56,383 nucleotides of DNA, from assembly GCA_945865365.1 (NCBI GenBank), contig CAMBDL010000010.1:1-56383 (forward strand). Direction: 5' to 3'. Positions 26,335 through 35,311 of this stretch are shown here, piece after piece (the stretch's first letter is position 1; every line of letters begins with the position of its first letter). The notes under the pieces are model-generated. The model was not told the origin of the DNA. It worked only from the letters and a program-made list of their open reading frames with translations, and ran no database searches. A program made the position numbers and the translations under genes. Origin of the DNA: Streptomyces griseus. GTDB taxonomy: Bacteria; Actinomycetota; Actinomycetes; Nanopelagicales; Nanopelagicaceae.

Positions 26335-27235
26335 TGCACTAGAGCGTGAGTTTGCCCCGCTCTTTAATAAGGTAGAGCGCTTGCACTCTCGAACCTCTAT
26401 TTCAGAACTTTCTGGCGGTTTAACTAACCGAAACTTCCTTATAGAAACACCTGAGAAGAAATTGGTTGCTCGTGTATCCAGTAACTCATCATCGCTTTTA
26501 TCAATCGATCGCGGTTCGGAGTTTATTAATTCAACGATTGCTGGCAAGGGTGGTGTTGGCGCTGAAGTTTTAGATTATCTGCCAGGTGAAGGTTTGTTAG
26601 TGATTTCTTACATACCTGGAAAAACTTATGGGGCGGCCGATGTCGCAGCTAACTTACCTAGAATTGCAACAAGTTTGCGAAACCTACACTCATTAGAGCC
26701 CTTTGACCACGAGTTCAATATGTTTACTACTCAGCGAAACTATCAATTAATTGTGCAAGAGCACGGCTATAAGTTGCCCGAGGGCTATGTGAGTTTTGCA
26801 CCGACAGTGGAATTAATAAAGAAAAGTATGGCGGTTTTATTTGAAGGTTTAGTGCCCTGTAATAACGACCTACTACCTGGAAATTTTATCGATGACGGCT
26901 CAAAGATTTGGTTAATCGACTACGAATATTCAGGTAATAACGATGCCTGCTTTGAGATTGGCAATGTGTGGGCCGAGGCGTTCTTGCCGATTGAGGCCCT
27001 TGTTGAGTTAGTGAAGGCTTATTACGGGGGATATAGTCCTGAAAAAGTTGCGCGTGCTTGGTTATGGGCGTTAATGGCAAAGTATGGATGGACTTTGTGG
27101 GCATCGATTCAATCAGAAGTCTCTGAGCTTGATTTTGATTTTTGGGAGTGGGGAATGGCCAAATACGATTTAGCCCGCAGCGAATTTACAAGTGAGTACT
27201 TTAAGCAGGCCATGATTGATGTTGTAACCAAATAA
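26321..27235 (+). CDS. Choline/ethanolamine-kinase-like phosphotransferase
   Basis: A 304-residue kinase-fold protein of the choline kinase/aminoglycoside phosphotransferase group. It has a Gly-rich SGGLTNRNFLIE (about 31-42), a lysine-containing strand (KKLVARVSS), and the catalytic and metal segments CNNDLLPGNFI followed by IWLIDYEYSGNN. The start is placed at GTG 26321 because a good promoter ends 6 nt before it; an ATG at 26306 is the alternative. It is divergent from the dimethylglycine-dehydrogenase-like gene, suggesting a shared role with choline- or methylamine-type compounds. The substrate is inferred and could instead be another amino alcohol. Confidence 0.8.
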   Translation: MSDASALEREFAPLFNKVERLHSRTSISELSGGLTNRNFLIETPEKKLVARVSSNSSSLLSIDRGSEFINSTIAGKGGVGAEVLDYLPGEGLLVISYIPGKTYGAADVAANLPRIATSLRNLHSLEPFDHEFNMFTTQRNYQLIVQEHGYKLPEGYVSFAPTVELIKKSMAVLFEGLVPCNNDLLPGNFIDDGSKIWLIDYEYSGNNDACFEIGNVWAEAFLPIEALVELVKAYYGGYSPEKVARAWLWALMAKYGWTLWASIQSEVSELDFDFWEWGMAKYDLARSEFTSEYFKQAMIDVVTK

Positions 27236-27267
27236 AAAAACCCGCCGCGTTAGCGACGGGTCTTTTT
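27235..27267. terminator. Bidirectional intrinsic terminator
   Basis: An 8-position stem with one mismatch (CCCGCCGC with GCGACGGG, 27241-27260, loop GTTA) is flanked by seven A on the left and TCTTTTT on the right, so it can terminate both the kinase-like gene from the left and rplI from the right. It is one of the few clear terminators in the window. Confidence 0.9.
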
Positions 27268-27277
27268 AACTCTCTAC

Positions 27278-27724
27278 TTATTCAGGAACAACACTTACTG
27301 TTGCCGTTGCGACAACGTTATGACCAAGTGAGACCTTAACTTCGTGATCTCCGGTCGTCTTGATGTGGCCAGCTGTCTTGATCGCATGGCGATCAATATC
27401 TAGACCAACCGCAGCCTTGATAGCACTTGCAACATCTTTATCGGTTACAGAACCGAACAAAACGCCCTTTGCGCCAACCTTGACCTTAGTTGTAATAGTT
27501 GCCGCCTCAAGTGTTGCCTTAACCTCTTTTGCATGATCAATGTCGCGAATTTCGCGATTTGAACGTGCGCGACGGATGCTCTGAATCTGCTTTTCTCCGC
27601 CAAGTGACCAAGCAATTGCATTTCCGCGTGGCAACAAGAAGTTGCGTGCAAAGCCATCTTTAACAGTTACAACATCGCCTGCAGCGCCTAGGCCTGCAAC
27701 TTCACGAGTAAGGATGAGTTTCAT
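27278..27724 (-). CDS. rplI: 50S ribosomal protein L9
   Basis: A 148-residue L9 that bridges the L1 stalk region of the large subunit. The N-terminal domain reads MKLILTREVAGLGAAGDVVTV and continues GFARNFLLPRGNAIAWS, followed by the long connecting helix and C-terminal domain (about 80-148). It is the last gene of rpsF-ssb-rpsR-rplI, 14 nt after rpsR, and is followed by a bidirectional terminator. Length is standard. Confidence 0.97.
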   Translation of the reverse strand: MKLILTREVAGLGAAGDVVTVKDGFARNFLLPRGNAIAWSLGGEKQIQSIRRARSNREIRDIDHAKEVKATLEAATITTKVKVGAKGVLFGSVTDKDVASAIKAAVGLDIDRHAIKTAGHIKTTGDHEVKVSLGHNVVATATVSVVPE

Positions 27725-27738
27725 AGTTGATTCACTCC

Positions 27739-28026
27739 TTATTTCGCTGAAGACGTGTAAGGAAGTAACGCTACTTCACGGCTGTTTTTAACTGCGGTTG
27801 CGATCGAGCGTTGGTGCTGTGTGCATGCACCAGTTACGCGGCGAGCGCGGATTTTGCCGCGGTCAGAGATGTACTTGCGAAGGGTCGCAATATCTTTGTA
27901 ATCGATATATGTGACCTTCTGTTGGCAGAAGCTGCAAGGCTTCTTCTTAAACTTTTTATTCAGGGCAGCGGCTTTTGCGCCCTTATTCTTTGGCTCGCGT
28001 AGAGCCTTATTATTTCTTGCTCCCAT
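27739..28026 (-). CDS. rpsR: 30S ribosomal protein S18
   Basis: A 95-residue S18 that binds S6 and 16S rRNA. The core [17 protein letters not shown] and [19 protein letters not shown] is typical. It retains CxxC (C31, C34) and a later CTQH, so it is the zinc-binding type of S18 rather than the cysteine-free paralogue known in zinc-starved actinobacteria. A longer basic N-terminal tail (about 1-28, Lys/Ala-rich) precedes the fold. A GGAG site precedes the ATG. It is third in the rpsF operon. Confidence 0.96.
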   Translation of the reverse strand: MGARNNKALREPKNKGAKAAALNKKFKKKPCSFCQQKVTYIDYKDIATLRKYISDRGKIRARRVTGACTQHQRSIATAVKNSREVALLPYTSSAK

Positions 28027-28107
28027 TGTGGTGCTCCTTTTCGGGCCCTAGCTTTTTAAAGTTTTTTTAATTAACTTAATTGACTAGGAATGGATGGATA
28101 GGTTGAT

Positions 28108-28614
28108 TTAAAACGGAGGCTCGTCGGTTGTTGAGGTTCCCCAACCACCGCCAGCTGCTGGTGTTGACGATGCTGCAGCCCATGGATCTTCAGTGAATGA
28201 ATCGTTCGCAGCTGGTGCTGAGAATCCGCCACCTGTTCCGCCAGCGCGTTGGGCCTTAGTGACCTTAGCTGTTGCGTTACGGAGTGATGGACCGACTTCA
28301 TCTACTTCTACCTCAAAGACTGTGCGCTTTTCGCCCTCTTTTGTTTCATAAGAACGTTGCTTGAGTCGACCAGAGAGGATGACACGCATTCCCTTTGTCA
28401 GTGACTCGGCAACATTTTCAGCTGCTTGACGCCAGATCTGACACTGTAGAAAAAGGCTCTCGCCATCTTTCCACTCGTTAGTTTGCTTATCTAAATAGCG
28501 AGGTGTCGACGCAACGCGAAACTTTGCAACGGCCGCACCTGATGGTGTGAAACGTAGCTCCGGATCGTCAACTAAGTTGCCAATCATTGTGATTGTTGTA
28601 TCTCCTGCTGCCAT
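28108..28614 (-). CDS. ssb: Single-stranded DNA-binding protein
   Basis: A 168-residue SSB. The OB fold occupies about 1-110 ([20 protein letters not shown] at the start). A Gly/Ala/Ser-rich linker follows, and the protein ends in the acidic tip TDEPPF that recruits partner proteins. It lies between rpsF and rpsR, the usual order; SSB binds exposed DNA at the fork and in repair. Confidence 0.96.
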   Translation of the reverse strand: MAAGDTTITMIGNLVDDPELRFTPSGAAVAKFRVASTPRYLDKQTNEWKDGESLFLQCQIWRQAAENVAESLTKGMRVILSGRLKQRSYETKEGEKRTVFEVEVDEVGPSLRNATAKVTKAQRAGGTGGGFSAPAANDSFTEDPWAAASSTPAAGGGWGTSTTDEPPF

Positions 28615-28653
28615 TTTTCTTCCTCTTCTCTCTACTCGTGGAGTCCGTGCCTA

Positions 28654-28941
28654 TTATTTTTCTGGGCGTATAACTTTGGTGCGCAGAATCGCTTCATTCA
28701 AATTGAGTTGACGATCTAACTCTTTGATTGCAGCTGGTTCGCAGTTCATATCGATAACTGCGTAGATGCCTTCGCCTTTTTTCATAATTTCAAATGACAT
28801 ACGGCGACGGCCCCACAAGTCGAGCTTGTTGACGGTTCCGCCGGAGTCTTTAATTATTTTGAGATAAGTCTCAAGGCTTGGTGTGACTGTACGTTCTTCA
28901 AGTTCTGGATCAAGAATGACCATAAGTTCGTAGTGACGCAT
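28654..28941 (-). CDS. rpsF: 30S ribosomal protein S6
   Basis: A 95-residue S6, starting [19 protein letters not shown], with the [11 protein letters not shown] strand and the ATVIRPEK-like C-terminal end ([10 protein letters not shown]). It forms a dimer with S18 on the 30S platform. First gene of rpsF-ssb-rpsR-rplI. The leader upstream is structured and can hide the ribosome site, a likely autoregulatory feature. Confidence 0.96.
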   Translation of the reverse strand: MRHYELMVILDPELEERTVTPSLETYLKIIKDSGGTVNKLDLWGRRRMSFEIMKKGEGIYAVIDMNCEPAAIKELDRQLNLNEAILRTKVIRPEK

Positions 28942-29000
28942 GCGTTAACCCGACCTCCTCTGGACTAAGACGGCCACGGTATTTCCGTGACAGGAGGGTT
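28942..29000 (-). promoter_or_regulatory. Structured rpsF leader, candidate S6:S18 autoregulatory RNA
   Basis: In the transcript the AACC and CCUCCU near 29000-28992 can pair with AGGAGG and GGUU at 28959-28947, which contains the only good Shine-Dalgarno of rpsF. Inside lies a hairpin CACGG-N5-CCGUG (28989-28975) with an ACCG segment. Many bacteria control rpsF through a leader bound by the S6:S18 dimer, with a conserved CCG. The present structure fits that idea, but alignment to the known motif was not possible. Confidence 0.45.
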
Positions 29001-29041
29001 AGTGCTTTCTTATACCGCCACATAGTGTCGGTTCAAGAGGG

Positions 29042-30238
29042 TTAAGGGTAGGCCTTAGAGGCCTCAAAGAGTAAATCGAAGGCCGACCCCTGTGTATTTC
29101 CAGCCTGACGGGCCCGTCTTATCAGGACTACCACCAAGAAAAGCGTCCCGGCGATACGTAGCAAGCTCAGCGCCGCATACCCGCCTTGGGGTAGGCCAAA
29201 GTGGGCTCCGGTGAACTGGGCTAAGTATTGCCAAACTGCAATGTGATACATAACTTCGACGCTTTGCCACATCCAAAAAGCATACAAATCTTTTGACGTT
29301 GTTATTGCAATAATCGCAAGCGGTGTTAACCATAAAACATATTGCGGGGAGTAAACCTTACTGGCAATCATTACAACACTTAAAACTATGAATGCTAGCG
29401 ATGCCAGTGTTGGTGTGTATGTGAGTTGAAAAAAGAAGATAGCAATTGTCGTTAATCCAATTAATAAAAGGAGTAAGGATAGATAATTTAAATTTGTTAA
29501 CCTAACACCCAGTTGGTTTAGTGCCAACCACAGTGATCCCCAGTCGGCCACGCGTTCGATATTTAGTTTATAAAAACGCCACCATCCCGTTGGGGTAGTC
29601 AATGCAAAGGGAGCGTTTATTGCCACCCATATCAATGTCGTGGTGGCAATATATTTTACTAACTCCCTAATTCGATTGTGTCGCCATAATATAAAAATGA
29701 TTGGGAATAATAGAAAAACCGGCAAAAACTTTGTTGCAATTGAAACACCTAAAGCTAAAGAACTATATAGATATGCTTTTCGATCAAACCAGTAAATCGC
29801 TAACATCATGGTGATAATCGCCCACAAGTCCCAATTGATATAGAGCGATGCAATCATGGCCGGGGCCACTGGAAGTAAGTATGAATACTCTGGTTTTATC
29901 TTTGAAACGAGAATAACTAGCCAAATAAAAATTAATGCCAGCAAAAGAGCGTTAAGGTTAAAGTAAGAAGCTGCGGTATCAACTAAACCTGCAGTCGCAA
30001 ACATAACAAGCCCAGTGATCACCGGATATTCGACAGAGTTTGTGTCGCTGGCATAGGGCCACTTGTTATCGTTCAGGCCGCGATCACCGAATAGAGATGG
30101 AAGATCGCTATAACAAGCGTGAATATATTGATCTGGAGTAGCCCAGTTAGTGCCTTCGCACTGTGAAAACTTAGCAAAAGATATGAGTGATGCCAGTACC
30201 GCTAAGGCTAATAACGCTTTAAAACGTAGCGCCATCAT
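29042..30238 (-). CDS. Polytopic membrane glycosyltransferase-like protein (GT87/DUF2029)
   Basis: A 398-residue protein with about ten transmembrane segments. The first external loop holds an acidic/aromatic region (CEGTNWATPDQYIHACYSDL) and EYPVITG, resembling GT-C enzymes of the GT87/DUF2029 family that use polyprenyl-linked sugars. It resembles, in position and layout, the mycobacterial membrane protein next to ponA1. Its start overlaps the PBP stop by 4 nt (ATGA), so the two are coupled and may act together on the cell wall. The donor and acceptor are unknown. Confidence 0.8.
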   Translation of the reverse strand: MMALRFKALLALAVLASLISFAKFSQCEGTNWATPDQYIHACYSDLPSLFGDRGLNDNKWPYASDTNSVEYPVITGLVMFATAGLVDTAASYFNLNALLLALIFIWLVILVSKIKPEYSYLLPVAPAMIASLYINWDLWAIITMMLAIYWFDRKAYLYSSLALGVSIATKFLPVFLLFPIIFILWRHNRIRELVKYIATTTLIWVAINAPFALTTPTGWWRFYKLNIERVADWGSLWLALNQLGVRLTNLNYLSLLLLLIGLTTIAIFFFQLTYTPTLASLAFIVLSVVMIASKVYSPQYVLWLTPLAIIAITTSKDLYAFWMWQSVEVMYHIAVWQYLAQFTGAHFGLPQGGYAALSLLRIAGTLFLVVVLIRRARQAGNTQGSAFDLLFEASKAYP

Positions 30239-32136
30239 GGTTTACGGGTTTGTTTGCCACCTGATGTCATAACTATCGGATCTAACCCACCGATATTTGC
30301 AGGTGCTGGAAAATCCATAACCGGTTCGCCCTTAAGTGCGCCCTTCATAAAGGCGGTCCAAATCTTGGCGGGAAAAGTTCCACCGGTTAATGAGGTTAAA
30401 CCGCCAATTCCATTGAGAGACTCTGAAGCGCTATCACGAAAAAAGGCTACCGAGGCCGCCAGTTGTGGTGTGTAAGCGCTAAACCACGCAGATGCATTTG
30501 ACTGCGATGTTCCAGTTTTACCTGCTGCTGGGCGGCCCAACGCCAACGCCGCTGCGCCTGTTCCGCCGGTTACAACGGCTTTAAGTGAATACGTTAAATC
30601 GGCCATAACCTCTTTGGAAAAGACTTCTTGAGTTTCGGGTTTAGCTTGATACAACACGCCTTTATTAGAACCTAAAACCTCGGTTACTAAAAATGGTTTT
30701 GATTTTATGCCTTGTGCGGCAAAAGTGGCATATGCATTTGCAACATCAATGACGTGTGGGCTGGCAACTCCTAAAACAACCGATGGTGTTGGCATCATTG
30801 CAACGGAATCTGGAATTCCTGCGCGTCTTGCGACATCGACAACTGCTACTGGCCCAACTTTAATTCCAAGTGGAACAAATACCGTGTTGATTGAGTGTTT
30901 CGTTGCATACAACAGATCGATCTGACCCCAACCCTCGTTGCCATAGTTAGAAACTATGTAAGGCTTGCCTGCATCATCAAATGTTTGTGGCGAATCACCA
31001 TTCCACATAGATGTTAATGGGATGCCCTGCTCTAATGCGGCGATAATTGCAAAGGGTTTAAAGGTTGAGCCAGCTAATGCAATTGACTGCGTAGCATCAC
31101 TTAATTGACGCGCTAAGTAATCTCGGCCGCCGTATAGGGCGACTATTTCGCCAGTGCCGGGTCTAATTGCAACTAAGCCAATACGTAAATTATCTGGGGC
31201 TTTTGAAGGATAAAATTTATTTACTGCATCCACGGCCGATTGCTGTGCCTTTTGGTCGAGCGTTGTTTTAATAACTAGCCCACCAACTAATAATTGGTCT
31301 TGGCTAAATCCAAGTTTTGCTAACTCCTTTTGCACCGCTTCAATCACGTGTCCTTTAGGGCCGCTGAGTTGTCCCGACGTAGAACGTGGTGCAACTGTAG
31401 GAAATTTCATCTTCGCTGCATCTTTTTCATCTAACCAACCTGCATCGACCATTCCCTTTTTCACATATTCAAAGCGCGCAATCAATCTCTCTTTATTCCC
31501 CTCTTTAAACGCGGGATCATACAAACCTGGCGAGCGCAGAATTGACGCGATAATTGCGGCTTGAGCATTTGTTAATTGATCTACATTTCGATTGAAATAC
31601 TGTTGCGATGCAGTCATTACCCCATAAGAGCCACGGCCAAAATAGATTGTATTTAAATAGCTTTCAAAGATTTGATCTTTAGATAATTGATTTTCTAATT
31701 TAATTGCGATAACCAACTCTTTTATTTTTCTTTGAATCGTACGACTAGGTGTTAAGAATGCTGTCTTGGCATACTGCTGTGTGATCGTTGACCCGCCTTG
31801 CAACGACCCACCTTTTAAGTTATTTAATATAGCGCGCGCGATTCCCGTAACACTAAAAGCTCTATTTGAATAAAAACCGCGATCTTCTGCCGCTAACACC
31901 GCATGCCTAACATTGAGCGGAATCTTTGCCAAGGGAATAATCTGTCGGTTCTGTGTTCCGACGCGGCCGATTTCTTCACCATTTGAATAGTGGAAAATAG
32001 TGGCTTGACTGTTCACATATGCGTTGGGATCTGGAATATCCACTGTGAAATAAGCCAGGGCAAACAAGGTGGCACCGGCGATAAAACCAAAGCCACCGAT
32101 GAAGATTGTGGTTCGCACCAATAGTTTGCGCAGCAT
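30235..32136 (-). CDS. Class A penicillin-binding protein (transglycosylase/transpeptidase)
   Basis: A 633-residue bifunctional peptidoglycan synthase. After an N-terminal helix (8-32), the GT51 domain has the catalytic EDRGFY (E84) and QGGSTITQQ (113-121). The transpeptidase has STFK (S357 nucleophile, K360), SIN (415-417) and KTGTS (540-544). The C-terminal tail is short (GGKQTRKP), with no PASTA domains. It corresponds to PonA-type proteins of Actinobacteria, next to the same neighbours (GT87 protein and DUF5318). It starts 9 nt downstream of the DUF5318 stop and is probably in one operon with it and the GT87-like gene. Confidence 0.96.
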   Translation of the reverse strand: MLRKLLVRTTIFIGGFGFIAGATLFALAYFTVDIPDPNAYVNSQATIFHYSNGEEIGRVGTQNRQIIPLAKIPLNVRHAVLAAEDRGFYSNRAFSVTGIARAILNNLKGGSLQGGSTITQQYAKTAFLTPSRTIQRKIKELVIAIKLENQLSKDQIFESYLNTIYFGRGSYGVMTASQQYFNRNVDQLTNAQAAIIASILRSPGLYDPAFKEGNKERLIARFEYVKKGMVDAGWLDEKDAAKMKFPTVAPRSTSGQLSGPKGHVIEAVQKELAKLGFSQDQLLVGGLVIKTTLDQKAQQSAVDAVNKFYPSKAPDNLRIGLVAIRPGTGEIVALYGGRDYLARQLSDATQSIALAGSTFKPFAIIAALEQGIPLTSMWNGDSPQTFDDAGKPYIVSNYGNEGWGQIDLLYATKHSINTVFVPLGIKVGPVAVVDVARRAGIPDSVAMMPTPSVVLGVASPHVIDVANAYATFAAQGIKSKPFLVTEVLGSNKGVLYQAKPETQEVFSKEVMADLTYSLKAVVTGGTGAAALALGRPAAGKTGTSQSNASAWFSAYTPQLAASVAFFRDSASESLNGIGGLTSLTGGTFPAKIWTAFMKGALKGEPVMDFPAPANIGGLDPIVMTSGGKQTRKP

Positions 32137-32145
32137 TAGTGAAGG

Positions 32146-32559
32146 CTACCGCGCCGCGTAATCCTCGTCCTCGAGGGTACGTGTCTTGCGAGGCGCTTTG
32201 CGTTCAACTCCATCGCCTAAAACAAAGGAGGCGCACATGTGATTCCATGAGCAATCTGGACACACCTCAACTATGTAGACCCGAAACTCTCCAAACTCGC
32301 TCTCCATCTCAGCTAGTTCGCGTGGAGACTTAATACGGCCTGAGTACTGCCCTAACTGTTCCCCAAAGGTGTAGCGCAGTTCAACAAGGGCGTTCTTTTT
32401 GCACACGGGGCAGTTGCGCACGACTTTTTCTCCATGCCACTTGGCCGCACGTAATAAATATGGATCAGCATCACAGGCATCTACTGTGCCCCGAAACAAG
32501 GCCAATAAAGTGGCGCGCTTATCGAGTGAATAGTCGATGTACGAACGCTGTGATTTCAT
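32146..32559 (-). CDS. DUF5318 family protein with zinc-ribbon
   Basis: A 137-residue protein of the actinobacterial DUF5318 family. Two CxxC knuckles, CPVC and CPDC, probably bind one zinc ion. The start is set at the ATG at 32559 (MKSQRSYIDYSL): minus-strand TATTCT lies 9 nt upstream, and an ATG 7 codons earlier would overlap that promoter. It precedes the class A PBP gene by 9 nt, the same order as in Mycobacterium. Function is unknown; nucleic acid or protein binding is possible. Confidence 0.85.
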   Translation of the reverse strand: MKSQRSYIDYSLDKRATLLALFRGTVDACDADPYLLRAAKWHGEKVVRNCPVCKKNALVELRYTFGEQLGQYSGRIKSPRELAEMESEFGEFRVYIVEVCPDCSWNHMCASFVLGDGVERKAPRKTRTLEDEDYAAR

Positions 32560-32603
32560 TGTCGGAGAAGAATAAACCAAGTTGTGCGACTACGCTCAAT
32601 CTC

Positions 32604-33872
32604 GTGAGTCTTTTCGACCTCCTTAAGCACCCACGGTTTTCCCGTCTACTGGCTATTCGTTGGACGGGACAAATTACCGACGGGGTTTTCCAAAGCGCTC
32701 TTGCATCCTTTATCCTCTTTTCTCCAGAGCGCCAAGCTAACGCGCTCAGTGCGGCATTAGGTTTTGCCGTCGTTCTATTGCCGTATTCAGCCGTTGGCCC
32801 TTTTGTGGGAACAATTTTGGACCGCATTTCACGACAGCGAGCTTTGTTTTTTTCAAACATGATTCGTTCAGTAAACCTGCTACTTGTTGCACTTCTGATT
32901 TTTAGTGGCTCAACTGGGGTTGAATTAACGATCGTCGTCTTAATCGCCTTTGGAGTTAATCGATTAATTTTGGCAGCCTTATCAGCTGGACTCCCACTCT
33001 TAATTGATATGAAATCACTTATAACTGCAAATGCCATTGCTGTTACAGGTGGCTCATTACTCGTGGTGGTAGGTGGCGGCATTGGTGTTGGGGTACGAGC
33101 CCTTGTTGATTCTTTGGCGCTTGCTAACCATGCTGATGCTCTTCTTATTCTTATTGCAAGTGCTGGCTATTTTGTGGCCGCATTACTAACTGGTCGATTG
33201 AAAAAGTATGAGATTGGTCCCGAGCAACACGAAAAGGATGCATCAAGTTTTGCGCAGGGATTCCATGACATGCGAGATGGATTCCGTTTTCTCGCCACTC
33301 ATAGCGACGTCGCACGTGGAATTCTTACTACTGCTGTACACCGAGGTGGCTTAACCGCTTTAACGCTAATGGCCCTACTTTTAGAGCGAAATACTTTTAA
33401 CGATCCAGCCTTTCCTGAAAAAGGACTCAGGGGATTTGGTATCGCTTTATCACTTGCTGGAGTTGGATTATTCTTGGGGGCGTTTTTAGCGCCTTACGGT
33501 GTTTCACAGGTAGGGCGACACCGTTGGATGAGATATTCAATGCTAGTCAGCGCAATGTGCCCACTTATTTTGGCCGCTTCACAAACACAAATCTCTCTTG
33601 CGGCAACTGCGTTTTTAACCTCCTTCTTTGGACAAAATGTAAAAGTTACAAATGATGCACTTGTACAATCAAAAATTGATGACTATTTCCGTGGCCGCGT
33701 TTTTGCTGTTTACGATGTTGTAGTTAATGGTGCGATAGTTTCTGGCGGCTTACTAGCTGCGCTTCTGCTTCCAACTTCTGGAATCTCGATGTGGGTTCCG
33801 TTATGCGTTTCCATTGCCTACTTTTTTACCGCACTTCGCTTACTTCGTCGTTCGGTTTTCCCACCACGCTAA
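32604..33872 (+). CDS. Major facilitator superfamily transporter
   Basis: A 422-residue protein with about twelve hydrophobic segments. It resembles MFS permeases of the drug-efflux MFS_3 type, with the A-loop DRISRQRALFFSN after helix 2 (about 82-94). The start is GTG at 32604 (VSLFDLLKHPRFSRLL) because TACGCT ends 7 nt before it and the N-terminus then leads straight to helix 1; the frame is open further upstream only across the divergent DUF5318 gene. The end overlaps the convergent cca gene by 33 nt. The substrate is unknown. Confidence 0.85.
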   Translation: MSLFDLLKHPRFSRLLAIRWTGQITDGVFQSALASFILFSPERQANALSAALGFAVVLLPYSAVGPFVGTILDRISRQRALFFSNMIRSVNLLLVALLIFSGSTGVELTIVVLIAFGVNRLILAALSAGLPLLIDMKSLITANAIAVTGGSLLVVVGGGIGVGVRALVDSLALANHADALLILIASAGYFVAALLTGRLKKYEIGPEQHEKDASSFAQGFHDMRDGFRFLATHSDVARGILTTAVHRGGLTALTLMALLLERNTFNDPAFPEKGLRGFGIALSLAGVGLFLGAFLAPYGVSQVGRHRWMRYSMLVSAMCPLILAASQTQISLAATAFLTSFFGQNVKVTNDALVQSKIDDYFRGRVFAVYDVVVNGAIVSGGLLAALLLPTSGISMWVPLCVSIAYFFTALRLLRRSVFPPR

Positions 33873-35279
33873 TAACTCTTCGGTTGCCTTCTCTTGGCCT
33901 AAAACTCCTTGATCTAAACGTAACTCCATTAGAAAACCCATGGCAGCGCCAACCTCGCGGGAAGGCTTTAGATTCAAAATCTCCATTACTTGTGCACCAT
34001 CTAAATCAGGGCGAATCTTTGATAACTCCTCTTGCTCCATGAGAACATCGATTCGAGCCTCCAATGAGTCATAAATACTTGCTAATCTCGTCGCCTTTGC
34101 CTTATTACGAGTTGTGCAGTCTGCGCGGGTCAACACATGTAAATGAATTAGAAGATCTTCGGCATCACGCACATAGCGGCGCACAGCCGAGTCGCTCCAT
34201 TCACCATCTCCATAGCCATGAAAGCGAAGGTGTAAAGCCGTTAAGAGCTCAACAGATTCGATCGTGTCTCCATCAAATCGCAGCTCTTGTAAGCGTTTTT
34301 TGGCCAAACGCGCGCCTACAACTTCATGGTGGTGGAATGAAACTCCGCCACCCTCAACAAAGTTTCTAGTTTTTGGTTTACCGATATCGTGCAATAGCGC
34401 AGCTAGGCGAATAATTAAGTTTGGACCACCTAATCGCTCTTCCTGCATTATCGCTTGTTCTAAAACGGTTATCGAGTGTTCATAGACATCTTTATGGTGG
34501 TGGTGCTCATCAACTTCTAATCGAAGTTTTGGGATCTCTGGAATTACGATATCGGCTAAACCTGAATCGACTAAAATTGTTATTCCTATTCGCGGGTTTG
34601 GTGACATTATAATCTTTATAAACTCATCGCGTACGCGTTCAGCCGAAATTATTGCGATACGAGATGCTAGCTCTTTCATAGACACTAAAACTTCCGGAGC
34701 GATCTCAAAATCAAGTTGGCTTGCAAAACGTGCTGCTCGCATCATGCGAAGAGGGTCATCATTAAATGAATCATTAGGTGATCCAGGTGTTCTCAAAATC
34801 TTTTTTGTTAGATCTGCCAAACCGTTAAAGGGATCGATGAACTCTGGTTGGGAACTTGTGAGTTCTAACGCCATTGCATTAACTGTGAAGTCGCGTCGTG
34901 ATAAGTCACCGAGAATATCTTTTCCGTATTCGACTTCAGGTTTTCGTGAATCGATTTCATATTTTTCGGTTCGATACGTTGTTACTTCTACTGTTGTGTC
35001 GCCGCGTTTTCCAGCTACGGTTCCAAAGGCAATTCCAATATCCCAAACATTATCGGCCCAAGCACTCAGGATTTTTTTACTTTCTTGCGGAAGTGCATTC
35101 GTTGTGAAATCTAAATCATTTCCAAGGCGGCCCAAAATTGCATCGCGAACCGGGCCTCCAACTAAGGCCAAGGTGAATCCATCGCTCTTGAAGGCATGGG
35201 CGAGCGAGCTCGCTAACGGGGCACGTTCAATAAGTGAACGGATCGCTAACTCGCCTGCGGCTCCCAATGCACTAGTCAC
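33840..35279 (-). CDS. cca: CCA tRNA nucleotidyltransferase (poly(A) polymerase family)
   Basis: A 479-residue enzyme that adds CCA to tRNA 3' ends. The nucleotidyltransferase core has LALVGGPVRDAILGR and the metal-binding NDLDFTT; RRDFTVNAMA and the RMMRAARFA helix follow, then an HD domain (LLHDIGKPKTR). CCA addition is needed here: the tRNA-Ile gene in this window does not encode CCA. The start is GTG at 35279, with TAACCT 8 nt upstream on the minus strand; the frame is open 15 codons more but into the divergent NUDIX promoter. This is the pcnA/cca gene next to a NUDIX gene, as in other Actinobacteria. Confidence 0.93.
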   Translation of the reverse strand: MTSALGAAGELAIRSLIERAPLASSLAHAFKSDGFTLALVGGPVRDAILGRLGNDLDFTTNALPQESKKILSAWADNVWDIGIAFGTVAGKRGDTTVEVTTYRTEKYEIDSRKPEVEYGKDILGDLSRRDFTVNAMALELTSSQPEFIDPFNGLADLTKKILRTPGSPNDSFNDDPLRMMRAARFASQLDFEIAPEVLVSMKELASRIAIISAERVRDEFIKIIMSPNPRIGITILVDSGLADIVIPEIPKLRLEVDEHHHHKDVYEHSITVLEQAIMQEERLGGPNLIIRLAALLHDIGKPKTRNFVEGGGVSFHHHEVVGARLAKKRLQELRFDGDTIESVELLTALHLRFHGYGDGEWSDSAVRRYVRDAEDLLIHLHVLTRADCTTRNKAKATRLASIYDSLEARIDVLMEQEELSKIRPDLDGAQVMEILNLKPSREVGAAMGFLMELRLDQGVLGQEKATEELLAWWENRTTK

Positions 35280-35311
35280 AATAAGTAAGGTTAGAGCAGT
35301 ACCCTTGCTCC

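Noticed and set aside
26299-26547. N-terminal extension of the dehydrogenase
   Set aside because: The extra 83 codons lie opposite the kinase-like gene, have no family similarity and would bypass the promoter that fits a GTG start at 26298.
32460-32603. Longer start of the MFS gene
   Set aside because: The first 48 codons overlap the divergent DUF5318 gene and are not hydrophobic; a leaderless GTG at 32604 fits.
32519-33082. 187-codon minus-strand frame
   Set aside because: Antisense of the MFS gene and overlapping the DUF5318 start.
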